Shown: positions 26,565-35,355 of the stretch, in pieces
Position numbering within the stretch: the first letter of the stretch is position 1
How the letters are laid out: every line of letters starts with the position of its first letter
Assembly: GCF_000731095.1 (NCBI RefSeq)
Contig: NZ_JMTZ01000030.1
Span: 1-64,000 of the forward strand
Reading direction: 5' to 3'
DNA length: 64,000 nucleotides
Origin: Lysobacter antibioticus
GTDB lineage: Bacteria > Pseudomonadota > Gammaproteobacteria > Xanthomonadales > Xanthomonadaceae
The notes under the pieces: generated by a model
The model's database searches: none
The model's input: the letters and a program-made list of their open reading frames with translations, nothing else
What the model was told of the DNA's origin: nothing
Made by a program: the position numbers and the translations under genes

Positions 26565-27409
26565 TGCAGGAGTGGATACTGCTGGCGATGGCGCCGGTCT
26601 TCCTGCTGCTGATCGGCGTCGAGGCCTGGTATTGGCGCAAGCGCCGGCCGGAGCAATACAGCCTGCGCGACACTCTTTCGAACGCGGCGCTGGCGCTGAT
26701 GCACCAGGCCAGCGACGCCATCGCCTGGCTGCTGGTGATCGGCCTGTACTACGCCGTCTACGCCCACCGCCTGTTCGAACTGCCGCCGGCGTCGTGGTGG
26801 ACCATCGTCGGCTTGTTCGTCGCCCAGGATTTTTTCTATTACTGGTTCCACCGCAGCAGTCACCGCGTGCGCTGGCTGTGGGCCTCGCACGTCACCCACC
26901 ATTCTTCCGAACGGCTCAACCTGTCGACCGCGTTCCGGCAAAGCCTGACCTATCCGATTTCCGGCATGTGGCTGTTCTGGCTGCCCTTGGCCTGGATCGG
27001 TTTCGAGCCCCGCCATATCGTCGCGGTGGTCGCGATCAACCTGGGCTTCCAGTTCTTCGTCCACACCCAGGCGGTCGGCAAGCTCGGCTGGTTCGAGAAA
27101 GTCTTCAATACGCCCTCGCATCACCGCGTCCACCATGCGCGCAACCCGCAGTACATCGACCGCAATTACGCTGGTGTGCTGATCGTCTGGGACAAATTGT
27201 TCGGCACCTACACCGAGGAAGACGCGGACGTGCCCTGCGAGTACGGCATCGTCGGCCAGGTGCGCGGGCACAACCCGATCCGCCTGACGTTCCACGAATG
27301 GGTCGCGATGTTCGGCGACGCCTGGCGCGCGCGCGGTCTGCGCGGTGTGGTCGGACAGTTGTTCGGGCCGCCGGAGCGGGCGCTGTCGCATACGCAACCG
27401 CGCGACTGA
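26564..27409 (+). CDS. Sterol desaturase/fatty acid hydroxylase family membrane protein
   Basis: 281 residues, coupled to the SRPBCC gene. Four to five membrane segments frame the di-iron histidine boxes: FHRSSH near residue 100, HVTHHSSERLNLS near 112, and HRVHHARNPQYIDRNYAG near 190. Members insert oxygen or a double bond into sterols, alkylglycerols, fatty acids or carotenoids. This sequence is of the bacterial group close to alkylglycerol monooxygenase. The real substrate is not known. Confidence 0.9.
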   Translation: MQEWILLAMAPVFLLLIGVEAWYWRKRRPEQYSLRDTLSNAALALMHQASDAIAWLLVIGLYYAVYAHRLFELPPASWWTIVGLFVAQDFFYYWFHRSSHRVRWLWASHVTHHSSERLNLSTAFRQSLTYPISGMWLFWLPLAWIGFEPRHIVAVVAINLGFQFFVHTQAVGKLGWFEKVFNTPSHHRVHHARNPQYIDRNYAGVLIVWDKLFGTYTEEDADVPCEYGIVGQVRGHNPIRLTFHEWVAMFGDAWRARGLRGVVGQLFGPPERALSHTQPRD

Positions 27410-27442
27410 CGGCGCCCTGCCGTCCGACTCCGGCGGCGACGC

Positions 27443-27883
27443 TCAACGACCGCCCGGCGAAAGTCCGAAATAGGCATAGGCCGCCGACACCGCCAGACCG
27501 AGCCAGGCCTGGCCGTGGGTGGTCAGCACCGGCAGCCCCTTCGGGTGGTACAGCCCGACCATGAAGGCGGTCAGCCCCGCGCCGATCCATACCAGCACGA
27601 ACGCCACCGAGACGATGGTGACCGTGCGCACCGCGCCGACCGAAGCGCCGGAATCGAGCACGCGGGTCCCGGGCGCCTCGCCCGGCTTGGCGATCGCGAG
27701 CTCGGCGATGACCAGCGCCGACACCAGGCCGCCGATCACCGAAAACGCCTGGGCCATGCCGTCGTTGAACACCGTGCAGTTGGGGGCGCCGCCGCAGTTC
27801 ACCACCTCCACCGCCACGGTGATGAGGTGCACGTAGACGCCGAGCAGGATCACCGAAATCAGGCCGCCGAAGATCCTGTGCAT
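27443..27883 (-). CDS. Four-TM membrane protein of unknown function
   Basis: 146 residues; AGGAGTGGACC precedes the ATG at 27883. Membrane segments lie at about 5-25, 45-65, 90-110 and 125-143. Between the first two is a periplasmic loop with the pair CGGAPNC, which may form a disulfide. I do not recognise the family. It converges with the desaturase gene. Confidence 0.7.
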   Translation of the reverse strand: MHRIFGGLISVILLGVYVHLITVAVEVVNCGGAPNCTVFNDGMAQAFSVIGGLVSALVIAELAIAKPGEAPGTRVLDSGASVGAVRTVTIVSVAFVLVWIGAGLTAFMVGLYHPKGLPVLTTHGQAWLGLAVSAAYAYFGLSPGGR

Positions 27884-28102
27884 GGTCCACTCCTGCTCGG
27901 GCGCCTGGCGGCGCGATCTGGTCGACAGAAGGGAACCTACGCAGGGCGGGCACCCGACGCGGCATTGCGCGATGTCTCGGCGGACCTGTCCGACCGCCTG
28001 CATCCGCATTCCCCTGTCCGGCGCGACGACCGCCGCGCCTACCTGATCGAACGCAGTCGCGGCGCGGTGTAGGCCACCATGCTTCGCAATGGGGGCTGGT
28101 GC

Positions 28103-28720
28103 TCAGTCGTGGGTGTCGCCGGACAAGGGCGTGGCGCGCATCGAGGTGCGCTGCTCGAACGCATCGAACCAGGCGACCAGGCGCGGGCGCCCCTCGCGGA
28201 AGTCCGGCAACTCGCGGAATTCGAGCCAGCTCAGCGCGGTGGCGACGGCAATGTGGCCGACGTGGACTGGTGCATCGACGTCCAGCTCCTGTTCCAGCCA
28301 GTCGTAGCTCTCGATCAGTTTCTCGGTATAGCCGTCGCGCAAGGCCGGATAGCGCAAGGCTTCCGGACGGCGCACGGTTTCCCAGCGCACCTTGATGCCG
28401 GCGTCGGCCAGGCCCTGCGCGACCGCCTGCAAGCGCAGCGCATGCCAGCGCGCCTCGCCCTGCGCGGGAATCAGCGGCCGGCCGTCGTGCAGGGTGTCGA
28501 GATAGGCGCAGATGATGTCGGAATCGAAGATCGCCGGCTCGCCGGCGCGGATCAGCACCGGTACTTTGCCGAGCGGGTTCTGCGCATACACCGCTTCGTT
28601 GCGCAGGGTCGGGCTGGTCTCGTGGTGCACGACCTCGATGCGCCCGGCCAGGCCGGCTTCGTGGGCGAACACGAGGGCCTTGCGCGCGTACGGCGAGTGA
28701 GTCTGATAGAGCAGTTGCAT
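28103..28720 (-). CDS. Glutathione S-transferase family protein
   Basis: 205 residues. The thioredoxin-like N-domain opens MQLLYQTHSPYARKALVFAHEAGL with Ser9 in the catalytic region, contains NPLGKVPVLI (cis-Pro) and FDSDIICAYLD (glutathione-binding Ser-Asp). The C-terminal helical domain follows from about 85. It conjugates or reduces compounds with glutathione in the cytoplasm. No Shine-Dalgarno of note. It is the last gene of the stretch before the M20 peptidase, 80 bp apart on the same strand. Confidence 0.9.
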   Translation of the reverse strand: MQLLYQTHSPYARKALVFAHEAGLAGRIEVVHHETSPTLRNEAVYAQNPLGKVPVLIRAGEPAIFDSDIICAYLDTLHDGRPLIPAQGEARWHALRLQAVAQGLADAGIKVRWETVRRPEALRYPALRDGYTEKLIESYDWLEQELDVDAPVHVGHIAVATALSWLEFRELPDFREGRPRLVAWFDAFEQRTSMRATPLSGDTHD

Positions 28721-28800
28721 GAGGAGGCCTTTACGGGATGACCAGGTGAGTGAAAGACAGCGCGCACAAAAGACTGCGTGCACGTACCGGCTTGGCGTCG

Positions 28801-30249
28801 TTACGCCGCAAACGCTGCGGAAGCTGGTGGTAAGCGCGGCTCGCCGGCATCGTGGAGCAGTTGCGCGACCACCGCGGTGATGCGGCGCGCGCTCGGCAGG
28901 TGCAGGAATTCGTTCGGCCCGTGTGCGTTGGACTGCGGCCCGAGCACGCCGGTGACGACGAACTGCACCTGCGGGTAACGCTCGCCGAGCATGGCCAGGA
29001 ACGGAATGCCGCCACCACCGCCGATCAAGGCGCTGGGCCGGCCGAAGGCGAGTTGCGAGGCGCGCTCCAGGCTGGTTTCGAGCCAGGGCGAGACCGCGGG
29101 CGCATGCCAGCCCGGGCTGGTGAAATCGATCGCGAACGAGACCTCGCTGCGATACGGCGGGTCGGCTTCCAGCAAGGTTTTCAGGCGTCGTCCTGCAGCC
29201 ACCGGATCCAACGTCGGCGGCAGGCGCAGGCTGAGCTTGAGCGCGGTGAACGGCTGCATCACCGCCGCGGCCTGGGCCACCGTCGGCACGCCATCGAGAC
29301 CGGTGATCGCCAGTTGCGCGCGCCACGCGCGGTTGAGGGCGAGCTCGGCCGGCAGTTCGCTGACCGCCCGGGTGTCGCGATGGAACGGGAAGCTCTCGAC
29401 CAATCCCTCGCCCAGGGCCGCCGCCGCGGTCTCGGCCTGGGCACGGCGTGCCGGCGGAATCTCGGCCTGGAACTCAGCGATGACCTCGCCGCTGTCGGCG
29501 TCTTCGAGCCGCGACAACAAACGCCGCGCAATACGGAAACTCGACGGCACGATGCCGGAGGCATCGCCGGAGTGCACGCCGTCGTCGAGCACGCGCACGC
29601 TCAGGGTGCCGGCGACTTGGCCGCGCAAGGAAGTCGTCGTCCACAACTGCTCGTAGTTGCCGCAGCCGGCGTCCAAGGCGACGAGCAGGCCCGGTACGCC
29701 CAGACGCGGCGCGAGATGCTCGATGTACGCCGGCAGATCGATGCTGCTGGATTCCTCGCTGGCCTCAATCAGGATCATGCAGCGCGGATGCGCCAGGCCT
29801 TGCTCGCGCAAACCGAGCACGGCGGCGATCGCAGCGAACATCGCATAGCCGTCGTCGGCGCCGCCGCGGCCATACAGGCGATCGCCTTCGAGGCTCGGCG
29901 CCCAGGCGCTGCGCCCCATCGCCCAGCCCGCCATCGGCGGCTGTTTGTCGAGATGGCCGTAGATCAACACCGGCGCGCCGGCGCTGCCGACCGCCGGCAG
30001 GTCGATGAAGATCAGCGGCGTACGCCCGGGCAGGCGCAGCGCTTCCACGCTCGCGCCCGCCACCTCGCGCAGGCGCTCGCGCACCCAGCCCGTCATCAGC
30101 TCGACCGCGCGCTGCATATGGCCGTTCGCGTCCCAGTCGGGGTCGAATGCCGGCGACTCGCAGGGAATCGCGATGTACTCGCACAAGGCCGGCAGGATCT
30201 CGGCCGGCCAGATACGATCGACGAACAGTTGCAGCTTCGGAAAATCCAT
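28801..30249 (-). CDS. M20-family dipeptidase (carnosinase-like)
   Basis: 482 residues. The di-zinc ligands are visible: His in VLIYGHLDKQPP, bridging Asp in GRGGADDGYAMFA, the Glu pair in LIEASEESSS, Asp in LVALDAGCGN and His in SNAHGPNEFLH. An inserted dimerisation domain spans about 200-390. Relatives of this length cleave dipeptides such as carnosine. It is divergent from the Lrp gene, with 115 bp between, and the neighbouring ammonia-lyase remnant suggests a role in salvage of an unusual amino acid. That link is inference. Confidence 0.9.
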   Translation of the reverse strand: MDFPKLQLFVDRIWPAEILPALCEYIAIPCESPAFDPDWDANGHMQRAVELMTGWVRERLREVAGASVEALRLPGRTPLIFIDLPAVGSAGAPVLIYGHLDKQPPMAGWAMGRSAWAPSLEGDRLYGRGGADDGYAMFAAIAAVLGLREQGLAHPRCMILIEASEESSSIDLPAYIEHLAPRLGVPGLLVALDAGCGNYEQLWTTTSLRGQVAGTLSVRVLDDGVHSGDASGIVPSSFRIARRLLSRLEDADSGEVIAEFQAEIPPARRAQAETAAAALGEGLVESFPFHRDTRAVSELPAELALNRAWRAQLAITGLDGVPTVAQAAAVMQPFTALKLSLRLPPTLDPVAAGRRLKTLLEADPPYRSEVSFAIDFTSPGWHAPAVSPWLETSLERASQLAFGRPSALIGGGGGIPFLAMLGERYPQVQFVVTGVLGPQSNAHGPNEFLHLPSARRITAVVAQLLHDAGEPRLPPASAAFAA

Positions 30250-30364
30250 GACGTCGCCTCGGGATGAGGCGAAAATGCTAGCGGCGCGGCCGCGCGCTTT
30301 CGCCGCGATCGGCCACTGCCGCTTGCGGTTTTTCGGCGGACTCGCCCACTAAGATGCCCGGACC

Positions 30365-30841
30365 ATGAAACTAGACCGCTTCGACCGCCAATTGCTCAAC
30401 CTGGTCCAGGAGGACGCCGGCCAGACCGCCGAGCAACTCGCCGAACAGGTCGCGCTGTCGCCGTCGGCGATCCAGCGCCGCCTGCGGCGCATGCGCGAGC
30501 AGGGCGTGATCGTGCGCCAGGCGGCGGTGGTCGACCCCAAGCAGGTCGGCAAACCGACTTTCTTCATCGTCGCCTTGCAGGTCGAGCGCGAGCGCCCGGA
30601 ATTATTGGCGCAGCTGCGTCGGTGGCTGGCCGGCGAGGAACAGGTGCAGCAGGTCTTCTACGTCACCGGCGAGGCCGATTTCGTGCTGGTGGTGACCGCA
30701 CCCGACACCGAAAGCTACGACGCACTGATGATCCGCATGGTCGGCGAGAACCCCAACATCAAGCGTTTCACCACTAATGTCGCCTTGAGCCTGGTCAAGC
30801 GCGGCCTGACGATTCCGGTCGCGCTCGACGACGAGGAATGA
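30365..30841 (+). CDS. Lrp/AsnC-family transcriptional regulator
   Basis: 158 residues. The winged helix spans 1-60 (LDRFDRQLLNLVQEDAGQTAEQLAEQVALSPSAIQRRLRRMREQGVI) and the RAM ligand-binding domain about 65-145 (FFIVALQVERERPELL; VFYVTGEADFVLVVTAPDTESY). It should sense an amino acid and control the divergent M20 peptidase and the ammonia-lyase gene 126 bp downstream. Confidence 0.92.
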   Translation: MKLDRFDRQLLNLVQEDAGQTAEQLAEQVALSPSAIQRRLRRMREQGVIVRQAAVVDPKQVGKPTFFIVALQVERERPELLAQLRRWLAGEEQVQQVFYVTGEADFVLVVTAPDTESYDALMIRMVGENPNIKRFTTNVALSLVKRGLTIPVALDDEE

Positions 30842-30967
30842 AGGCGCGCCCCGGCTGAGCGCCGGCGCGCCCGTTTTCGCCGCGCACCGATGCGCATGCG
30901 CGGTTTAGCCGCAAACATCGCCCCGATTCGCGGCGCACCCTCGCGCGGCCGCCGCCACACTGGCGCC

Positions 30968-32073
30968 ATGACCACCCCCTGGATGATCGACCCGGCGCAA
31001 CTGTGGCCGGACTACCGCCCGACCCGCTTGCTGGAACTGCCGGCGCTCGCGCGCCGCTGCGGCGTCGCCCATGTTTTCGCCAAGGCCGAGAACGAACGCC
31101 CGCTCGGCAACTTCAAGTCGCTCGGCGGCATGACCGCCGGCCTGCGCGCGCTCGCCCGCGCCACCGGCGCCGAATCGCTGGATGTCTTGCAACGGCACTG
31201 CCGGCAGGGCCCCGCGCCGATGAAATTGATATGCGCGAGCGACGGCAATCATGGCCTCGCCGTCGCCGCGGCCGCGCAACGCGTCGGCGCCCGCGCCAGG
31301 ATCTATCTGCCCATCGCAGTGGACGAACGCCGCGCCGCGCGCATCGAAGCGCTCGGCGGCGACGTCGTCCGCGTAGACGGCAGCTATGACGATGCCGTGC
31401 TCGTCGCGGCAACCGCAGCCGGGCGTGGCGAAGGCGTGTTGATCGCCGACACCAGTGGCGATGCCGACGACACCGTCGTCGCCGATGTCATGCACGGTTA
31501 CGGCCTGCTGACGCGCGAGCTCGCCGGGCAGTGGCCCGACCACGCCGGCGGGCCGCCGAGCCACGCCTTCGTCCAGGCCGGCGTCGGCGGCTTGGCCGCG
31601 GCGGCGGGCCGCCGAGCCACGCCTTCGTCCAGGCCGGCGTCGGCGGCTTGGCCGCGGCGATGGCCGACGGCCTGCGCTCGCAGTTGTGCGCGCCGGCCCG
31701 CATCGTGGTCGTCGAACCCGGCTCGGCCGCGTGCGTGACGCGTGCATTGGAAGCCGGCGAGCCGGTGACTGTCGATGGCGATCTGCACACCTCCGCCGAG
31801 ATGCTGTCGTGCGGGCTCGCCTCCGCGCCGGCATTGGCGGTGTTGCTGCGTCACGGTGCACGCGGTTTGAGCGTCGACGAATCGATGTTGCGCGATGCCA
31901 TCGCTGCCCTGCGCGAGGCCGGCGGCCCGGACAGCACCGCATCCGGTGCCGCGGGACTCGCCGGCCTGTTGCGCGCCTCGGCCGATCCCACGCTGCGCGC
32001 GGCGCATGCGCTCGATGGCGACAGCCGGGTGTTGTTGGTGATCAGCGAAGGCGACGCCGCGCTTCGCGACTGA
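30968..32073 (+). pseudogene. Diaminopropionate ammonia-lyase-like gene, frameshifted by a 56-bp tandem duplication
   Basis: The first frame (30968 to a stop at 31738) encodes a fold-type II PLP enzyme: PLP Lys in RPLGNFKSLGGMTAG, SDGNHGLAVAAAAQ, and DTSGDADDTVVADVMHGYG. At about 31603 the frame is lost because 56 bp are duplicated. The second frame carries on exactly where the first stops (AMADGLRSQLCAPARIVVVEP, SCGLASAPALAVLL) to 32073. Removing one copy restores 349 continuous residues. The enzyme would split 2,3-diaminopropionate to pyruvate and ammonia. As it stands it is inactive, unless slippage restores the frame. Confidence 0.85.
31546..31659 (+). repeat. Perfect 56-bp tandem duplication
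   Basis: Bases 31546-31603 match 31602-31659 without a mismatch, a period of 56 bp. Since 56 is not a multiple of three, the duplication shifts the reading frame of the ammonia-lyase gene. Identity of the copies shows it arose very recently, or is an assembly or culture artefact. Confidence 0.95.
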
Positions 32074-32093
32074 CGCCGGCGATACCGGATCGA

Positions 32094-32984
32094 TCAAACT
32101 TTCAGGCAATCGATCAGGAACTCGACCGTCGCCCGCACCCCGGGCAGTTGCCCGCGCCGGTGCGGCATCACCAAGGTCGTGGCGACGCGCCCGGCAATCC
32201 ACTCCGGCAGCACCCGCACCAGCCGACCGCTGTCGAGCTCGGCACGGCACATCCGCTCCGGCAAACAGGTGATGCCGAGCCCGGCCACCGCCGCGGTCGA
32301 CAGCACCCGGCTCTCGTTCGCGGTCATCCGCGCGATCGGCGCGACCTGGACACTGTCGCCGTCGTCATTCGACAGATTCCACATCGTGGCCGACGACTGC
32401 CCGGTCAACAGCGCATCGTGGGCAACCAATTCCTGCGGCGTCGCAGGCCAACCGCACTCGGCCAGATACGACGGCGCGGCGACCAACACGATCGATTCGA
32501 CCAGGGCCTGGCGCTGGATCAGGCCCGAGTCCGGCAAGGGCGCGAAGTGGCTGCGCACAGCGATGTCGTAACCCTCTTGCACCAGGTCGACGAAACGGTC
32601 GGTGACGTCGAGCTGCACGTGCAGGCGCGGATAGGCGCGCGCAAGCGCTGGCAAATGCGGCGCCAGATAGTCCTGCGCGGTCGGCACGCCGGCGGTGATG
32701 CGCACCTTGCCGCTGGGCTCGGCGACGCGGCTGCGCACGACTTCTTGCGCCGCTTCGGTCTCGATCAAGGCCGCATGCGCATGCTCGTGAAAAGCGCGGC
32801 CGGTTTCGGTGAGGGTGAAGCTGCGCGAAGTGCGATGGATCAGGCGCACGCCGAGTTCGTCTTCAAGCGCGGCGACGCGCTTGCTGACCGTCGACTTGGG
32901 CACGCCGAGCCGGCGCGATGCCGCGGCGAAGCCGCCGTGCTCGACCGCGGCGGCGAACAGGACCAGATCGTTGAGATTCAGCAT
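32094..32984 (-). CDS. LysR-family transcriptional regulator
   Basis: 296 residues from the ATG at 32984. The HTH spans about 1-60 (LNDLVLFAAAVEHGGFAAASRRLGVPKSTVSKRVAALEDELGVRLIHRTSR) and the effector domain is of the type seen in CrgA-like LysR proteins (GKVRITAGVPTAQDYLAPHL). It is divergent from the GST gene at 33105, with inverted repeats in the 120-bp gap, so it most likely controls that gene and itself. Confidence 0.9.
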   Translation of the reverse strand: MLNLNDLVLFAAAVEHGGFAAASRRLGVPKSTVSKRVAALEDELGVRLIHRTSRSFTLTETGRAFHEHAHAALIETEAAQEVVRSRVAEPSGKVRITAGVPTAQDYLAPHLPALARAYPRLHVQLDVTDRFVDLVQEGYDIAVRSHFAPLPDSGLIQRQALVESIVLVAAPSYLAECGWPATPQELVAHDALLTGQSSATMWNLSNDDGDSVQVAPIARMTANESRVLSTAAVAGLGITCLPERMCRAELDSGRLVRVLPEWIAGRVATTLVMPHRRGQLPGVRATVEFLIDCLKV

Positions 32985-32989
32985 GCGGG

Positions 32990-33013
32990 CAAAGTACACA
33001 TACAGAGACTTTG
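32990..33013. promoter_or_regulatory. Candidate LysR operator, CAAAGT-N12-ACTTTG
   Basis: A perfect 6-bp inverted repeat (32990-32995 and 33008-33013) lies in the gap between the LysR and GST genes. Two further half-sites (ACTTT near 33020 and CAAAGT at 33040-33045) follow, as expected for a multi-site LysR region. Confidence 0.5.
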
Positions 33014-33104
33014 CGTCCACTTTTGACCGACTACACAGCCAAAGTCCACACAAATACAGTGAGCTCACCCCGCAAGTCGGGCCTACCCCTCACTGGAGAA
33101 ACTC

Positions 33105-33809
33105 ATGTCCCCGATCCTTTATTACGGCGTTCCGTCCGGCTGCTCGTTCGGCTCCATCGTCGCCCTCGAATGGTCCGGCCTGCCTTATCGCCTGGTCCGG
33201 GTCGAAATGCCCGAGATGATCCACACCGGCGCCTACCGCGCGATCAACCCGGTCGGCGAGACGCCCTCGCTGATGAGCGCGAACGGCGACGTGGTCGTCG
33301 AGAGCATGGCGATCCTCAACCACATCGGCGCCCGCGCCGTCGCCAGCGGCATCGCCTTCGAGCAGGGCAGCCGCGGGTTCGACGAGCTCAACCGCATGCT
33401 CGCCTTCCTCAACACCACCTTCTTCAATGCCTTCAGCTCGCTGTGGCATGTGCTGGAACACGAAGTGGACCCGGCCACCAAAGCCGCGCTGACCGAGTAC
33501 GGCCGCGCCAAGGTCGAGCGCGCGCATGCCGAACTGGAAAAGATGCTGGGCGATAAGCCCTGGCTGCTCGGCGAACAGCGCACCTTGGCCGACGCCTACT
33601 TCATCGGCATCGCGCGCTGGACCAAGTACCACGCCGTCGTCGACCGCCGCAATTACCCGAACCTGCAGCGTCTGTACGACAAGCTCGAAGCCGACCCGGC
33701 GGTGATCTTCGCCCATGCCATTGAAGACCAACGCCCGGCAACGAGCAGCGGCGGTTTCGAGGGCGAGATCGGCCTGGAAGCGGCGGCCGGGTTGAAGCGC
33801 GCGGCTTGA
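33105..33809 (+). CDS. Glutathione S-transferase family protein, LysR-linked
   Basis: 234 residues. N-domain MSPILYYGVPSGCSFGSIVALEWSGLPYRLV with a Ser/Cys near the catalytic place, INPVGETPSL (cis-Pro) and VVVESMAILNHIG; helical domain from about 90 with PWLLGEQRTLADAYFIGIARW, the N-cap box of GSTs. Its gene is divergent from a LysR regulator, which fits induction by a small electrophile or aromatic. The C-terminal 25 residues are low complexity. Confidence 0.9.
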   Translation: MSPILYYGVPSGCSFGSIVALEWSGLPYRLVRVEMPEMIHTGAYRAINPVGETPSLMSANGDVVVESMAILNHIGARAVASGIAFEQGSRGFDELNRMLAFLNTTFFNAFSSLWHVLEHEVDPATKAALTEYGRAKVERAHAELEKMLGDKPWLLGEQRTLADAYFIGIARWTKYHAVVDRRNYPNLQRLYDKLEADPAVIFAHAIEDQRPATSSGGFEGEIGLEAAAGLKRAA

Positions 33810-33865
33810 TGGGGATTGATTGGCGGCAACGGCGGCAGAGTCGTTGCCGCTGTTTCGGAGTGCAG

Positions 33866-34102
33866 AGCAAATCCCCCCTGCCCCCCTTTTTCAAAGGGGG
33901 GGGCGACCTCGGTGGGTCGAATCGCTCTGGAACTTAGACTTCGCTGGGTTGGCCCGCTCTGGAAGTTAGATGGCGGAAGCTCGCGCCTTGCTGTCCAGCG
34001 CTGGTTTCTTCCAGCGATAGCTGCACCCCACTCACCCCGCTAATGCCGTAGCCCCCTTTTAGAAGGGGGCGGCGACCGCACAGCGGGCGCGGGGGATTTG
34101 CT
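33866..34102. mobile_element. 237-bp MITE-like element with 12-bp terminal inverted repeats
   Basis: AGCAAATCCCCC at 33866-33877 and GGGGGATTTGCT at 34091-34102 are exact inverse complements. Inside each end is a hairpin (CCCCCC...GGGGGG at about 33880-33902; GCCCCC...GGGGGC at 34050-34070) followed by GGCGACC. The interior has no open frame but a repeated CGCTCTGGAA(C/G)TTAGA (33922 and 33954 areas). No transposase is present. Degenerate ends of the same family occur at 20599-20651. Confidence 0.6.
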
Positions 34103-34144
34103 GTTGCTGTTGCTGTTGCTGTCGTTGCTGTTGCTGTCGTTGCG
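34101..34144. repeat. (TGTTGC)n simple repeat
   Basis: About seven imperfect hexamer units of TGTTGC/TGTCGT directly after the right end of the MITE-like element and 55 bp past the desaturase stop codon. A similar short GTTGCC run occurs at 57166-57195. Confidence 0.6.
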
Positions 34145-34199
34145 GTTCCCGCGGCCATAGCCGCAGCAAACAAACCCGCGTCGACCGACAGCCGCAGCC

Positions 34200-35348
34200 T
34201 CAAGCCTGCGCTTCGGCCCGCACCAGCGCCCTGCGGCCGCGCGGGCGGCTCGGCCAGGCGTGGCGCAGGATGCGCCAGACCACTTCGCCGAACTGACGCG
34301 GCAAGGAGCCGGTGTCGTAATGCTGGCCGTAGCGGCCGCAGATATCGCGCACTTCCACCGCGATCGCGGCGTAACGCCAGGCCGGGATGTCGGGGTAGAA
34401 ATGGTGTTCGATCTGATGGCTGAGGTTGCCGGTCATCAGGTCCATCCACTTGCCGCCGCTGAGGTTCGACGAGCCGCGCAGCTGGCGCAGATACCAATGG
34501 CCGCGCGATTCGTTGCGCACCGATTCCTTCGGGAACACTTCCGCGTCGTGGGTGAAATGCCCGCAGAAGATCACCGTATAGGTCCACAGGTTGCGCATCA
34601 CGTTGGCGACCACGTTGCCGAGCAGCACCGGCAGGAAGAACGGACCGGCCAGCAGCGGAAACAACACGTAGTCCTTGAGCATCTGCTTGCCGATCTTGCG
34701 GCCGACCGGCACGAACTTGCGCCACATCGCCTTGTGCTTGGTCTTGCCGGTCAGCCAGCGGCCCAGGCGCAGATCCTGTATCGCCACGCCCCACTCGAAC
34801 AGCAGCGCGAACACCACGGCGATGAACGGCTGGACGAGATAGAACGGCCGCCAGCGTTGCTCGGGGAACAGACGCAACAGGCCGTAGCCGATGTCGTCGT
34901 CCATGCCGCGCACGTTAGTCCAAGTGTGGTGCTGGTAGTTGTGGGTCCTGCGCCAGTTGTCGCCGGTGGCGACGATGTCCCACTCGTAGGTCTTGCCGTC
35001 CAGGTGCGGGTCGCGCATCCAGTCGTACTGGCCGTGCATGACGTTGTGGCCGACTTCCATGTTTTCGAGGATTTTCGACAGGCCCAGCAGCAAGGTGCCG
35101 AGGATCCACGCCGGCACCATCATCCAGGTCACGAATGCGCCGCCGAGTGCCAGGCCCAGGGCGCCGACATACAGGAACAACCGACCGAACAACCCTGTGT
35201 AGCGCACCGATGCGACGACACGGCGGATGTAGGCGGCGTCGACGCCGCCGATCTGGGCGACGGTGCGCGCGCGCAGCGCGTCGAGCTCTTCGCCGAAGCG
35301 GTCGAGTTCCTGCGGGGTCAACACGCGATTGCGGAAAGTACGGGTCAT
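34200..35348 (-). CDS. desB: Membrane acyl-CoA/acyl-lipid desaturase (DesB-like)
   Basis: 382 residues. Membrane segments surround the three His boxes of di-iron desaturases: HNVMHGQYD near residue 100, HNYQHHTWTN near 137, and HQIEHHFYPDIP near 318. This is the FADS-like group that desaturates acyl-CoA or phospholipid acyl chains at the inner membrane. The ferredoxin reductase gene ends eight bp upstream, so the electron donor is cotranscribed. In Pseudomonas the same desC-desB pair is repressed by DesT. The symbol rests on this synteny. Confidence 0.88.
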   Translation of the reverse strand: MTRTFRNRVLTPQELDRFGEELDALRARTVAQIGGVDAAYIRRVVASVRYTGLFGRLFLYVGALGLALGGAFVTWMMVPAWILGTLLLGLSKILENMEVGHNVMHGQYDWMRDPHLDGKTYEWDIVATGDNWRRTHNYQHHTWTNVRGMDDDIGYGLLRLFPEQRWRPFYLVQPFIAVVFALLFEWGVAIQDLRLGRWLTGKTKHKAMWRKFVPVGRKIGKQMLKDYVLFPLLAGPFFLPVLLGNVVANVMRNLWTYTVIFCGHFTHDAEVFPKESVRNESRGHWYLRQLRGSSNLSGGKWMDLMTGNLSHQIEHHFYPDIPAWRYAAIAVEVRDICGRYGQHYDTGSLPRQFGEVVWRILRHAWPSRPRGRRALVRAEAQA

Positions 35349-35355
35349 GGACGGA

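Noticed and set aside
33866-34102. Attachment site of a phage or integrative element.
   Set aside because: There is no integrase, no flanking tRNA and no direct repeat; the inverted ends fit a small transposon-like element better.
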